A stretch of DNA of 51,724 nucleotides. Source: an uncultured Veillonella sp. (lineage in GTDB: Bacteria > Bacillota > Negativicutes > Veillonellales > Veillonellaceae). Made by a program: the position numbers and the translations under genes. The notes under the pieces were generated by a model. It was not told the DNA's origin and did no database searches. It saw only the letters and a program-made list of their open reading frames with translations. Position 1 is the first letter of the stretch, and every line of letters starts with the position of its first letter. Shown piece after piece: positions 1-7,659 of the stretch. The stretch is taken from contig NZ_CALLVP010000144.1 in the NCBI RefSeq assembly GCF_938010505.1, positions 1 to 51,724 on the forward strand. The letters run 5' to 3'.

Positions 1-425
1 GGTGTACACATTGTTGTTATAATTGTTTTAACGAAGAATACCAAGATTTTAATGCAGGTAAAGAATGGACACAAGCTGAAACAGATTTAGTTGTTTCTTA
101 TGTGAAAAATCCTACTTGTGCAGGATTAACCTTGTTAGGTGGAGAGCCATTTCAAAATGTACAAGGCTTGTTACCTGTGGTGAGAGCTGTTCGTGCAGCA
201 GCGCCAGAAAAAAAGATTTGGGCCTACTCAGGATATGAAATAGATGATATCTTAGAAGATGAGTTGCGAAGTGCCCTATTAAAAGAGATAGATATCCTAG
301 TAGATGGACGCTTTGTAGATGAATTAAGGGATCCTGCATTACGATTTAGAGGTTCCTCAAATCAACGCATTATTGATGTTAAAAAGACATTGGAAGCTTG
401 CGAAGTCGTATTAGCTATGGAGTAA
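1..425 (+). CDS. nrdG: Anaerobic ribonucleotide reductase activating protein (3' part)
   Basis: The gene is cut by the window start; the open frame begins at base 3 and stops with TAA at 423-425. The first visible residues contain a radical SAM Cx3Cx2C cluster motif (Cys, then Cys-Tyr-Asn-Cys), followed by Phe-Asn-Glu, as in NrdG. Further on, LLGGEPF matches the GGEP SAM-binding motif. NrdG is a small radical SAM enzyme that uses a 4Fe-4S cluster and SAM to make the glycyl radical on NrdD, which reduces ribonucleotides without oxygen. The nrdD partner would be expected upstream, outside the window. An ATG at 102 opens in the same frame but lies after the cluster motif, so it is internal and not the start. 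Confidence 0.9.
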   Translation, partial: CTHCCYNCFNEEYQDFNAGKEWTQAETDLVVSYVKNPTCAGLTLLGGEPFQNVQGLLPVVRAVRAAAPEKKIWAYSGYEIDDILEDELRSALLKEIDILVDGRFVDELRDPALRFRGSSNQRIIDVKKTLEACEVVLAME

Positions 426-427
426 GT

Positions 428-1666
428 ATGGCATTTGATAAACGATTTATAGGATTAATTATTATAGTTGGCTTTATAGCTGGACTTGTGGGTGCCTTTT
501 ATACGTATTTATTACATGGAATTCAACACTTTGTATATAATTATTCCGCTGCAGATCACATGAGTTTTGGTGCTGCGGTGGCTCGTGTGTCGTCGTTAGA
601 GCGGTTAATACCTCTTATTATATGTGGTGTAGTGGGGGGCGTAGGTTGGTTTCTCATCCACCGATATGGTAAAGGTGTTGTAGATATAAAGGCTGCAGTA
701 TCCGGAAAAATGGATATGCATCCTATTACTACTGTTTTACATGCTACATTGCAAATTATTACCGTAGGTATCGGCTCTCCACTCGGTCGAGAGGTGGCAC
801 CACGAGAAGCTAGTGCTGGTATTACTACGTTTTTAGTAGATCACTTCGATATAAAAAAAGAAGATCGGCAGTTATTGATTGCTTGTGCCGCAGGGGCAGG
901 CCTTGCTGCTGTGTATAATTCACCTTTATCAGCAGCTATATTTACATTAGAAACATTGCTTCTTACTTGGAATGTACGTGCTATGAGTGCGGCTCTTGTA
1001 TGTTGTGGGTTAGCTACGTTTGTGACGCGACAAGCTGGTGTAGGGGACGTCATTCAATATACGATGGCACAACCCAGTTTGGGTAGTCATTATGTAGAGT
1101 TTTCTATTGCATTAGGTGCTATTATTGCTGTTGGAGTAGTGTTATTTAATATAACGCAAAGTAAATTACCAGCTATTCACCGTAGTAGTCCAATTATGAT
1201 TCCTATATCAATTGTTGCTTTTACATTAATTGGTGCTTTGTCCATGTATTTTCCTGAAATTCTTGGGAATGGTAAAGCTGGTAATGAGTTGACCTTTACA
1301 AACGATATAACATGGACCTACGCATTAAGTCTATTTGGATCTAAATGGATAGCCGTTTTGCTCGCTTTGGCGGCTGGCGCTTATGGCGGTCGTATTACTC
1401 CATCTATGATGCTAGGTAGCACTTTAGCCATCGTATTTGGCACTGTATGGTCTATTGCAGTAGCGCCAATATCTTTAGGTATGGCTGCTTTTGTAGGGGC
1501 CGTAGTATTCTTGGGCCTTGCACAAAAAATGCCTATGACATCCTGTGTGTTTATGCTTGAGTTATCCCGTTTCTCTGTAGAAATGTTGTTTCCTATAGCT
1601 TTAACATTGGGTACAGCACTTATGGTAGAGCAAATGATTCAATTGAAATTAAACAGTGCTAATTAG
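428..1666 (+). CDS. ClC-family chloride channel or H+/Cl- antiporter
   Basis: This is a polytopic membrane protein of 412 residues if it starts at ATG 428. That start has GGAG at 419-422 six bases upstream, whereas the in-frame ATG at 398 lies inside nrdG without a ribosome site. Two ClC signatures are visible: GSPLGREVAPREAS, corresponding to the GREGP selectivity segment with the gating glutamate kept (about residue 122), and GGRITP near residue 320, corresponding to GxFxP. No cytoplasmic CBS domains are present, so it is of the short bacterial type. It follows nrdG by two bases and is probably cotranscribed. Whether it is a channel or an exchanger cannot be read from the sequence with confidence. 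A bidirectional hairpin follows. Confidence 0.85.
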   Translation: MAFDKRFIGLIIIVGFIAGLVGAFYTYLLHGIQHFVYNYSAADHMSFGAAVARVSSLERLIPLIICGVVGGVGWFLIHRYGKGVVDIKAAVSGKMDMHPITTVLHATLQIITVGIGSPLGREVAPREASAGITTFLVDHFDIKKEDRQLLIACAAGAGLAAVYNSPLSAAIFTLETLLLTWNVRAMSAALVCCGLATFVTRQAGVGDVIQYTMAQPSLGSHYVEFSIALGAIIAVGVVLFNITQSKLPAIHRSSPIMIPISIVAFTLIGALSMYFPEILGNGKAGNELTFTNDITWTYALSLFGSKWIAVLLALAAGAYGGRITPSMMLGSTLAIVFGTVWSIAVAPISLGMAAFVGAVVFLGLAQKMPMTSCVFMLELSRFSVEMLFPIALTLGTALMVEQMIQLKLNSAN

Positions 1667-1708
1667 CACTAAATGACGGTTAATAAAAGTAATTAATTGA
1701 ATAAAAAT

Positions 1709-1743
1709 AAAGCGGATAGTTGACTTCATCAACTATCCGCTTT
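1709..1743. terminator. Bidirectional rho-independent terminator
   Basis: A perfect inverted repeat (1709-1723 with 1729-1743) has a five-base loop and T-rich runs on both strands. It sits between two convergent genes, the ClC gene (+) and the gamma-carbonic anhydrase gene (-), and fits as a shared terminator. Confidence 0.85.
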
Positions 1744-1756
1744 TGTTATATATGTG

Positions 1757-2305
1757 TTATACGATCTTTGCGTTTTTATCGTATTCTTCACCACCTGCAT
1801 CAGGGAGCATACCGTATTCTACAGTCCACAAGTGTTTATATTTTAATGCTTGATTGTGAATACGTTCGATTTGCGTTTCATCTGTACGTGTTACGCGAGC
1901 TGGAATTCCAACAACTAAAGAGTTAGGTGGAATCACAGTATTTTCTTTTAAGACTGCACCAGCGGCGATAATAGAGCCAGCACCGATGTGGCAGCCACTT
2001 AATACAATAGCACCCATTCCAACTAATACATTGTCTTCGATGGTACTAGCATGTACGATTGCACCATGGCCGATTGTTACATAATCACCGAGGATGCAAG
2101 CCTTGTCATCATCAACGTGTAATACAGAGTTATCTTGTACATTAGAATAGCGACCTACGATGATTTTATTTACGTCACCGCGAAGTGCACAATTTTGCCA
2201 AATAGAAGCATATTCTTTTAGTTCAACATCACCTGCAAGTTCTGCGCCAGGCATAACACAGCTTTTAGGATCTAATTTAGGGTATTTTCCGTGAAATGGT
2301 AACAT
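1757..2305 (-). CDS. Gamma-carbonic anhydrase-like hexapeptide-repeat protein (YrdA/PaaY type)
   Basis: This 182-residue protein is built from left-handed beta-helix hexapeptide repeats. It keeps the three histidines expected to bind metal in gamma-class carbonic anhydrases: His63 in SVLHVDD, and His80 and His85 in IGHGAIVHA. The family trimerises and, when active, interconverts CO2 and bicarbonate; many bacterial members have unproven activity or act in acyl-CoA or side metabolism. The start ATG at 2305 is preceded by AGGAGT (complement of 2311-2316). It lies 21 bases after the FabK-like gene on the same strand, so the two probably form an operon. The catalytic assignment is inferred from the conserved ligands only. 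Confidence 0.85.
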   Translation of the reverse strand: MLPFHGKYPKLDPKSCVMPGAELAGDVELKEYASIWQNCALRGDVNKIIVGRYSNVQDNSVLHVDDDKACILGDYVTIGHGAIVHASTIEDNVLVGMGAIVLSGCHIGAGSIIAAGAVLKENTVIPPNSLVVGIPARVTRTDETQIERIHNQALKYKHLWTVEYGMLPDAGGEEYDKNAKIV

Positions 2306-2326
2306 GAGGGACTCCTATGATATTAA

Positions 2327-3280
2327 CTATACGATTTCAATAAGGCGTTGTGCTTTACGAATAGACATAATGGCTTCATTCATTACTGTTTGCACGATAG
2401 TGTGAGCAGGTTCAATAGCAGTGAGTCGATTTAAGCCTTGGCCGACTTGCACAGCGCCGTTTACAACATCGCCATCGATAGCAGCACGTTTATTAGTGCC
2501 TTGAGACATTTTAGTGCGCTCTTCAGGGGTAGTAACACCATCTGTTTCAGCAGCTAAGTAACGCGTAGTGAACTCATTTTTCAAACTACGCACCCCGCCG
2601 TGACCAGAGAGAAGACCAGTTACAATAGAGTCTGTATCAGTGGCTTTGATAATTGCTTCTTTCATATTTTGGTGAGCTTGGCATTCTTCAGCTAACAAGA
2701 AGCGAGAGCCCATTTGTACACCATCTGCACCCATTAATAATGCGGCTGCAAGGCCACGACCATCTACGATAGAGCCAGCTACAACAACAGGAATGGAAAT
2801 TTCAGGTAAAATATTTTCCATCAAAGACATAGTTGTTTGGTTGCCAATATGTCCACCGGCTTCCATTCCTTCAATAATAATTGCATCAGCACCAGCCTCT
2901 TCAATACGTTTAGCAAGTTTTAAGGATGGAACAACAGGAATCACTTTGATACCTGCATCTTGAAATGGTTTAATATATGGTACAGGGTTGCCTGCGCCAA
3001 GCGTTACGAATGCAGGTTTTTCTTCGATGATAATATCCACTAATTCATCTTTATTAGGTGCCATCAACATGAGGTTAACACCGAAAGGCTTGTCTGTTAA
3101 CTCTTTGCAGGCACGAATCTCGTTGCGTGTCCATTCAGCATCGCGACCACCAAGAGCCATTACACCAGTAGCACCAGCATTAGCTACGGCAGCAACTAAT
3201 TTGTGTTCTGATACCCAAGCCATTGCACCTTGAATAATAGGGTATTCGATTTGTAAAAGTTGTGTTAAAGCTGTTCTCAT
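2327..3280 (-). CDS. FabK-like enoyl-ACP reductase II / nitronate monooxygenase family flavoprotein
   Basis: This 317-residue FMN-dependent TIM-barrel protein belongs to the 2-nitropropane dioxygenase/FabK superfamily (COG2070). The N-terminal QGAMAWVS, the central GAGNP and EAGGHIG with the probable active-site His144, and the phosphate-binding VAGSIVDGRG and GADGVQMGSRF segments are all present. It is clearly related to the FabK at 7660 and to the protein at 10662, so the window holds three paralogues. Its place outside the fab operon, beside a gamma-carbonic anhydrase, makes a nitronate-oxidising or other role possible. The start ATG at 3280 follows an AGGAGGCT site. The exact substrate cannot be decided from sequence. 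Confidence 0.8.
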   Translation of the reverse strand: MRTALTQLLQIEYPIIQGAMAWVSEHKLVAAVANAGATGVMALGGRDAEWTRNEIRACKELTDKPFGVNLMLMAPNKDELVDIIIEEKPAFVTLGAGNPVPYIKPFQDAGIKVIPVVPSLKLAKRIEEAGADAIIIEGMEAGGHIGNQTTMSLMENILPEISIPVVVAGSIVDGRGLAAALLMGADGVQMGSRFLLAEECQAHQNMKEAIIKATDTDSIVTGLLSGHGGVRSLKNEFTTRYLAAETDGVTTPEERTKMSQGTNKRAAIDGDVVNGAVQVGQGLNRLTAIEPAHTIVQTVMNEAIMSIRKAQRLIEIV

Positions 3281-3706
3281 AAAGCCTCCTATGATAACAA
3301 TTGAATTTGCGAACTCTTTATTAAACCTCTATAAAATAATTATTTCATCCTTATATAATAAATAGAGTGTTAATAAAGTTAAGAATATTCATCAGTATAT
3401 ACCTATATACTAAAGTAATTAAAGCATATTGTTGGAGTCTATATATAATCATATAATCTCTTCTATATATAATAGTATAATACAGTAATTATGTACACCT
3501 CAGATAAGGTTATTAAAGGTATTAATTAAAGCAATAACTTTCAAAAATTATTTTTAAATATTAGTTTATAACAACATGATTAGTAGTGAAATTAGAGATA
3601 TAGAGTCTAAATGATAATGCGTTTCAAATTATGTAAGTAGGAGAAAACCGCATAGTATCTATGATAATTAAATATTATAAAAAATGAGAAAATACGAAAA
3701 TGAGTA
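3281..3706. other. AT-rich intergenic stretch without a recognised gene
   Basis: About 425 bases separate the minus-strand FabK-like gene from the rubredoxin promoter. The stretch is very AT-rich and contains short direct repeats such as TCTATATATAAT at about 3438 and 3465. I found no open frame with a credible ribosome site, no riboswitch that I recognise and no clear terminator. It must hold the promoter of the minus-strand gene pair, but no -35/-10 set on that strand stood out. Confidence 0.5.
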
Positions 3707-3735
3707 TTGAAAAGTTTCGATATCTTTGATATACT
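3707..3735 (+). promoter_or_regulatory. Sigma-A-type promoter of the rubredoxin gene
   Basis: TTGAAA at 3707-3712 and TATACT at 3730-3735 are separated by 17 bases. This predicts a transcript start near 3742 and a 5' leader of about 70 bases before the rubredoxin ATG. Confidence 0.7.
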
Positions 3736-3811
3736 ACATTACAGATAGAGTATCTGAATTAATTAAAGATAAACATTTAGCAATAATTTTCAAGTGAAGG
3801 AGGAAATACAC

Positions 3812-3946
3812 ATGGAAAAATACGTATGCGTAGTATGTGGTTGGGTTTATGACGAAGCTGTTGAAGGCGTAAAATTCGAAGATCAACCAGCTGATTATGT
3901 TTGCCCAATTTGCGGTGTTGGTAAAGACCAATTCGAAAAAATGTAA
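3812..3946 (+). CDS. Rubredoxin, short form
   Basis: The gene encodes 44 residues. The two iron-binding pairs, CVVCG (Cys6, Cys9) and CPICG (Cys31, Cys34), together with GWVYD and the aromatic residues between them, identify a rubredoxin, a one-iron electron carrier. In anaerobes rubredoxins usually feed electrons to oxygen- or peroxide-reducing partners. Typical rubredoxins have 52-54 residues. Here the loop between the Cys pairs is shorter by about eight residues (YDEAVEGVKFEDQPADY), as known for the 45-residue rubredoxin of Desulfovibrio desulfuricans. The ATG has a strong GAAGGAGGAA site at 3796-3804. It has its own promoter and terminator and appears monocistronic. Confidence 0.93.
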   Translation: MEKYVCVVCGWVYDEAVEGVKFEDQPADYVCPICGVGKDQFEKM

Positions 3947-3956
3947 TTGACTTACC

Positions 3957-3995
3957 AAAAAGACTATCTTGAGTCCACTTAAGATAGTCTTTTTT
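3957..3995 (+). terminator. Rho-independent terminator after rubredoxin
   Basis: AGACTATCTT at 3961-3970 pairs perfectly with 3981-3990 and is followed by a run of T. Upstream A bases extend the stem. It lies 11 bases after the rubredoxin stop codon. Confidence 0.9.
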
Positions 3996-3997
3996 AT

Positions 3998-4026
3998 TTG
4001 ACAAAGCACTATGTCATGTTTATAAT
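3998..4026 (+). promoter_or_regulatory. Consensus sigma-A promoter of yceD-rpmF
   Basis: A perfect TTGACA (3998-4003) and a perfect TATAAT (4021-4026) have the ideal 17-base spacing. Transcription should start near 4033. This fixes the yceD start, because the upstream in-frame ATG at 4030 would not be in the mRNA as a usable start. Confidence 0.9.
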
Positions 4027-4047
4027 ATTATGAGTCGAGGTAAGATT

Positions 4048-4560
4048 ATGAAACTGCAAGTAGAGCAAGCAAAAGAACATATAGGAAAGAAATTTCCTTA
4101 TAGCTATACGATACCAACCTCTGAGCTTGGTGACGTAACTGCTTTTCCTTGGAGCCGTCATGATATAACCATTAGTGGTGAGTTTTGGTTTGATGGTCAA
4201 AATTACATCGTTCAAGGTTCGATAGAGTCTAAAGGCGATTACGATTGTTCTCGTTGTTTACATACGACAGAACATAACCGTAAGGATTTCTTTGAGGAAA
4301 TCTTTAGTGATCGTCGAGATGCTGCGGACGATGTGACTTCTTTTGATGGAGAGGAAATTGACTTAACTGAACTAATTAGGGATACATTAATCATCAATGA
4401 GCCCTCTCAAGTGTTATGTCAGGATGATTGCAAAGGATTGTGCGTTCATTGCGGAGCAAATTTGAATGTTTCACCTTGTTCTTGTGAATCCTTTGTGGTG
4501 GATCCTCGATTTGCAGAGTTACGTGCTTTGCTTGATGAGAAAGATGATAGATTATCCTAA
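4048..4560 (+). CDS. yceD: YceD/DUF177 family protein, large-subunit ribosome accumulation protein
   Basis: The product is 170 residues from ATG 4048. This start has GAGG at 4037-4040, and the strong promoter at 3998-4026 starts the transcript at about 4033, which rules out ATG 4030. The protein matches the DUF177/YceD family: a central DYDCSRCL motif, an acidic EEIDLTELIRDTLIINEP segment, and the C-terminal cysteine cluster CQDDCKGLCVHCGANLN. Members are nearly always encoded just before rpmF, as here, and are linked to 23S rRNA or 50S accumulation. The conserved cysteines suggest a metal site. The 25-base gap to rpmF and the absence of a terminator between them indicate an operon. Confidence 0.92.
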   Translation: MKLQVEQAKEHIGKKFPYSYTIPTSELGDVTAFPWSRHDITISGEFWFDGQNYIVQGSIESKGDYDCSRCLHTTEHNRKDFFEEIFSDRRDAADDVTSFDGEEIDLTELIRDTLIINEPSQVLCQDDCKGLCVHCGANLNVSPCSCESFVVDPRFAELRALLDEKDDRLS

Positions 4561-4585
4561 TGATTGTACTAAGGAGGTGCAGATA

Positions 4586-4762
4586 ATGGCAGTACCTAAG
4601 CGTAGATTGTCTAAATGCCGTCGCGATCGTCGTCGTGCTAATTGGAAATTAGAAGCTCCTGGTTATGTAGCATGTCCACAATGCCACGAACCTAAGATGC
4701 CTCATCGTGTTTGCCCTACATGTGGTCACTATAAAGGTGAGCAAGTAGTAGCTAATGCTTAA
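4586..4762 (+). CDS. rpmF: Ribosomal protein bL32
   Basis: The 58-residue product starts MAVPKRRLSKCRRD and carries the zinc-binding pairs CPQC (Cys30, Cys33) and CPTC (Cys43, Cys46) typical of C+ type L32. The start at 4586 is chosen because of the excellent AAGGAGGTG site at 4571-4579; a longer open frame from 4466 would overlap yceD and add non-conserved residues. bL32 is a 50S subunit component. The pairing with yceD upstream and with fapR-plsX-fabH downstream is the common bacterial arrangement. Confidence 0.97.
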   Translation: MAVPKRRLSKCRRDRRRANWKLEAPGYVACPQCHEPKMPHRVCPTCGHYKGEQVVANA

Positions 4763-4773
4763 TATGTGAGCGG

Positions 4774-4807
4774 AAAAAAGACGCCTACTCTTGTAGGCGT
4801 CTTTTTT
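4774..4807 (+). terminator. Rho-independent terminator after rpmF
   Basis: AAAAAAGACGCCTAC (4774-4788) pairs with GTAGGCGTCTTTTTT (from 4793) around a four-base TCTT loop and ends in a T run. It separates yceD-rpmF from the fapR-headed operon. Confidence 0.93.
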
Positions 4808-4859
4808 ATATAGTTTTTAGTTATAGACTTATAATTTTATATATTTCATAATTATTAGT

Positions 4860-4913
4860 AAGTGTCACTTTTTTATAGTAAGATTAATCTATAAGATAGT
4901 GACACTTTTTTAT
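4860..4913. repeat. Imperfect 19-bp inverted repeat with paired AGTGWCACT palindromes
   Basis: Arms 4860-4878 and 4889-4907 pair with two mismatches around a 10-base loop and are followed by TTTTTTAT. Each arm also contains the 9-base palindrome AGTG(T/A)CACT followed by TTTTTAT, so the element is both an inverted and a direct repeat. It could be a second terminator, a small structured RNA or a tandem operator. It lies about 90 bases upstream of the fapR promoter. Confidence 0.5.
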
Positions 4914-5003
4914 GTTTTTATAAATTAAAAACTACTAAAATATAAAATAATAACTATATTTTGTATATGCTATGAAAATCTGTTACTATATGTATGAAAA
5001 GTC

Positions 5004-5032
5004 TTGCCAATAGGGGAATTATTGTATATACT
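5004..5032 (+). promoter_or_regulatory. Promoter of the fapR-plsX-fab operon
   Basis: TTGCCA (5004-5009) and TATACT (5027-5032) are 17 bases apart. The predicted start is near 5039, just upstream of the candidate FapR operator. Confidence 0.75.
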
Positions 5033-5044
5033 TAGGATGTAATA

Positions 5045-5061
5045 TTAATACTAGGTCATAA
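5045..5061 (+). promoter_or_regulatory. Candidate FapR operator
   Basis: The 17-base sequence TTAATACTAGGTCATAA matches the known FapR box TTAGTACCTAGTCTTAA at 12 of 17 positions and keeps its symmetric skeleton (TTA..TAC...GT..TAA). It begins about six bases after the predicted transcript start of the operon that encodes FapR itself. Bound FapR would block initiation, and malonyl-CoA would release it, as established in Bacillus. Operator function here is an inference from the match and its position. Confidence 0.65.
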
Positions 5062-5072
5062 AAGGTGGTCCC

Positions 5073-5633
5073 ATGAGTCGGTTAAAGAAGCAAGAGCGCC
5101 AGAAGCAGTTACAAGAAAAACTGAATATTACGCCATTTCTTACTGATGAAGAACTGGCAACGCACTTTGGTGTAAGTGTGCCAACAATTCGTCTTGATCG
5201 ACTAGAATTGGGTATTCCTGAATTGCGTGAACGCATTCGAGCCATGGCTACAGGCCAATCACATGACATGGTAGAACATGTACCGTATGAAGTGGTTGGA
5301 GAATTGATCGATGTCACCGAAGGGCACCAAGCACTATCTATGCTACGTACCACGGTTGATATGGAAGATCGGTTTGGCTATGTAGAGCCACAGTATTTAT
5401 ATGCTCAAGCGAACTCCCTCGCAAAAGTAGTCATGGGGACTACTGTTTGCTCTGCGGAAGTTGGAAATATAAAGTATAAGAATCCAGTAGGGGCTGGTAC
5501 CAATTTGGTGGCTAAAGCAGAAATTGTTCGTCGCCGAGGTAATAAGTTCTTTATTTGGGTCATAATAAGAGATAAAATAAAAGAAGTATTTCGCGCAAAA
5601 TTTATTATGGAATCCGTAGAGAATAGGGTGTAA
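5073..5633 (+). CDS. fapR: Fatty acid and phospholipid biosynthesis repressor FapR
   Basis: The 186-residue protein has an N-terminal DeoR-like helix-turn-helix (residues about 15-55, including LTDEELATHFGVSVPTIRLDRLELG) and a C-terminal hotdog-fold domain (about 75-186) that binds malonyl-CoA. Both are diagnostic for FapR. It represses fatty-acid and phospholipid genes until malonyl-CoA accumulates. The gene heads an operon with plsX three bases downstream, and the likely operator at 5045-5061 suggests autoregulation. AAAGGTGG before the ATG serves as the ribosome site. Confidence 0.93.
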   Translation: MSRLKKQERQKQLQEKLNITPFLTDEELATHFGVSVPTIRLDRLELGIPELRERIRAMATGQSHDMVEHVPYEVVGELIDVTEGHQALSMLRTTVDMEDRFGYVEPQYLYAQANSLAKVVMGTTVCSAEVGNIKYKNPVGAGTNLVAKAEIVRRRGNKFFIWVIIRDKIKEVFRAKFIMESVENRV

Positions 5634-5636
5634 ATT

Positions 5637-6665
5637 ATGAAAATTGCAATAGACGCCATGGGTGGCGACTTTGCTCCATTGGAGACTGTACTAGGATCCA
5701 TTGAAGCCGTACGAGCAAATGAACACATTGAAGTGGTGCTCGTCGGCGATGAGCAGCAAATTTTTGATATATTAGAAGCTAATAATGAGGCTAAAAATCC
5801 AAGTATTTCTGTACATCATGCCAGTCAAGTAATCGGTATGGATGAACATCCAGGTCAAGCATTGCGTAAGAAAAAAGATGCATCTGTTGTGGTCGCAACT
5901 TCATTAGTTCGTGAACATCAATGTGATGCCGTAATTGCTCCAGGTAGCACGGGTGCTGCTGTTGCAGCAGCTTTATTTGGTCTCGGTCGGATTAAGGGGG
6001 TTGATCGCCCTGTTATTGCAACTCCGATGCCAACAGTCAATGGAATTACTGTTATGTTAGACTCTGGTGCAAACTCCAACAGTAAACCTAAACATCTTGT
6101 TCAAGGTGCCTTGATGGGATCTGAATATGCTAAGCTTTTATTAGGCAAAGAAAATCCTACAGTGGGATTATTAAATATTGGCGAAGAAGCGACAAAAGGG
6201 AACGATGTCGTTCTATCAACGTATCCAATTTTGGAACGCATGAAGATTATCAATTTTAAAGGCAATATTGAAGGTCGTGATATTCCTAAAGGTGCCGTTG
6301 ATGTTGTCGTATGTGATGGCTTCGTGGGTAATGTGGTTCTAAAATTTGCAGAAGGCTTGGTAACAGGCCTTACACAATTAGTAAAAGATAGTATCATGGC
6401 AGGAAGTATTTTTGCCAAAATCGGTGCTATGTTAGTTAAGCCGGCTTTGAAAAAAATGGCTAAGCGCTTAGATCATACGGAAAACGGTGGTGCTCCACTC
6501 TTAGGTGTTAATGGTGTATTTATGATATCCCATGGTAGCTCTAAGGCAAAAGAAATTAGGAGTGCTATTGAGATTGCTAGCGATCTAGTAGAGCGTAAAA
6601 TTATTCAACACATTCGAGAGACGATGGAAATTGAAGGAGCCTTAAAGTATGACTATGATGAATAA
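5637..6665 (+). CDS. plsX: Phosphate acyltransferase PlsX
   Basis: The product is 342 residues, the usual PlsX length. It begins MKIAIDAMGGDFAP, a PlsX hallmark, and contains GSTGA (in VIAPGSTGAAVAA), LNIGEE and VCDGFVGNV. PlsX is a peripheral membrane enzyme that converts acyl-ACP and phosphate to acyl-phosphate, the donor for PlsY in glycerophospholipid synthesis. The gene follows fapR by three bases, and its end overlaps the fabH start by 17 bases, so translation is probably coupled. Confidence 0.96.
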   Translation: MKIAIDAMGGDFAPLETVLGSIEAVRANEHIEVVLVGDEQQIFDILEANNEAKNPSISVHHASQVIGMDEHPGQALRKKKDASVVVATSLVREHQCDAVIAPGSTGAAVAAALFGLGRIKGVDRPVIATPMPTVNGITVMLDSGANSNSKPKHLVQGALMGSEYAKLLLGKENPTVGLLNIGEEATKGNDVVLSTYPILERMKIINFKGNIEGRDIPKGAVDVVVCDGFVGNVVLKFAEGLVTGLTQLVKDSIMAGSIFAKIGAMLVKPALKKMAKRLDHTENGGAPLLGVNGVFMISHGSSKAKEIRSAIEIASDLVERKIIQHIRETMEIEGALKYDYDE

Positions 6666-7644
6666 ACCGGTAGGAATCATTGGTACTGGGAGCTTCCTTC
6701 CTGACAATGTAGTAACAAACTTTGATCTTGAAAAAATGGTCGATACCAACGATCAATGGATTAGAGAACGTACTGGTATAGAGGAACGACGCATTGCACC
6801 GGAAGGCATGAATACATCCTATATGGCGACAGAGGCGGCTAAAAAAGCTATGCAAATGGCTAATGTCACTGCAGAGGACATCGATATGATTATATTTGCG
6901 ACCTTAACGCCTGATATGATTATTCCTTCTGCGGCTTGTGTATTGCAAGCAAACTTAGGTGCTAAAAATGCAGCGGCTTATGATTTACAAGCGGCGTGTT
7001 CTGGTTTTGTATATGGCTTGATTACTGCTGCTAGTTATATTAGCTCTGGTATCTATAAAAAAGTACTCGTTGTAGGGGCAGAAATTCTTTCCCGCCGAGT
7101 AAACTGGAATGATCGTGGCACATGTATCCTCTTTGGTGATGGTGCTGGTGCTGCGGTAGTATCTGAAGTACCGGAAGGTTATGGTATAAAAGGTATTGAT
7201 ATGGGGGCTGACGGCACAGGGGGTGCATCACTTTGCATTCCAGCTGGTGGTACAGCCGTGGTCGCAAATGATCAACGCGTAGAAGAAGGTTTAACATTCA
7301 TTCATATGGATGGCCCTGAAGTATATAAATTTGCTGTTAAAACGATGGGACGCACAGTTTTAAGATCCTTAGAACGAGCTGGTATGGAGTTAAATGAATT
7401 AGACTACTTCATTCCTCATCAAGCAAATATTCGTATTATTGATTCGGCAGCAAAACGCTTGCATATGCCGATGGAAAAAGTTTTTGTTAATTTACATAAG
7501 TATGGTAATACATCTGCCGCGTCTGTAGCGATTGCTCTTGATGAAGCTAATCGTGAAGGACGTTTCAAACGCGGTGATAATGTTGCGTTTGCAGGATTTG
7601 GTGCAGGCCTAACATGGGCAAGCCTTGTCTTGAAATGGTATTAA
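6649..7644 (+). CDS. fabH: Beta-ketoacyl-ACP synthase III
   Basis: The 331-residue product carries the complete FabH triad: Cys117 in AACSGF, His257 in PHQANIRI and Asn287 in GNTSAAS. FabH condenses acetyl-CoA (or another short acyl-CoA) with malonyl-ACP to start fatty acid synthesis. ATG 6649 is chosen among three close ATGs because AAGGAG ends at 6639, nine bases upstream; it lies inside the end of plsX. A fabK gene follows after 15 bases. Confidence 0.96.
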   Translation: MTMMNKPVGIIGTGSFLPDNVVTNFDLEKMVDTNDQWIRERTGIEERRIAPEGMNTSYMATEAAKKAMQMANVTAEDIDMIIFATLTPDMIIPSAACVLQANLGAKNAAAYDLQAACSGFVYGLITAASYISSGIYKKVLVVGAEILSRRVNWNDRGTCILFGDGAGAAVVSEVPEGYGIKGIDMGADGTGGASLCIPAGGTAVVANDQRVEEGLTFIHMDGPEVYKFAVKTMGRTVLRSLERAGMELNELDYFIPHQANIRIIDSAAKRLHMPMEKVFVNLHKYGNTSAASVAIALDEANREGRFKRGDNVAFAGFGAGLTWASLVLKWY

Positions 7645-7659
7645 GGAGGACACATCAAG

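Noticed and set aside
3440..3600. Fur-like or riboswitch element in the gap before rubredoxin
   Set aside because: Short AT-rich repeats and GATAATGCG-like words are present, but none matches a known box or aptamer well enough.
3734..4009. Minus-strand frames opposite the rubredoxin gene
   Set aside because: They have no ribosome sites, no recognisable domains and run through the terminator; they are shadows of the plus-strand gene.
4030..4047. ATG at 4030 as the yceD start
   Set aside because: A perfect promoter at 3998-4026 would start the mRNA at about 4033, after this ATG. ATG 4048 has a ribosome site at 4037-4040.
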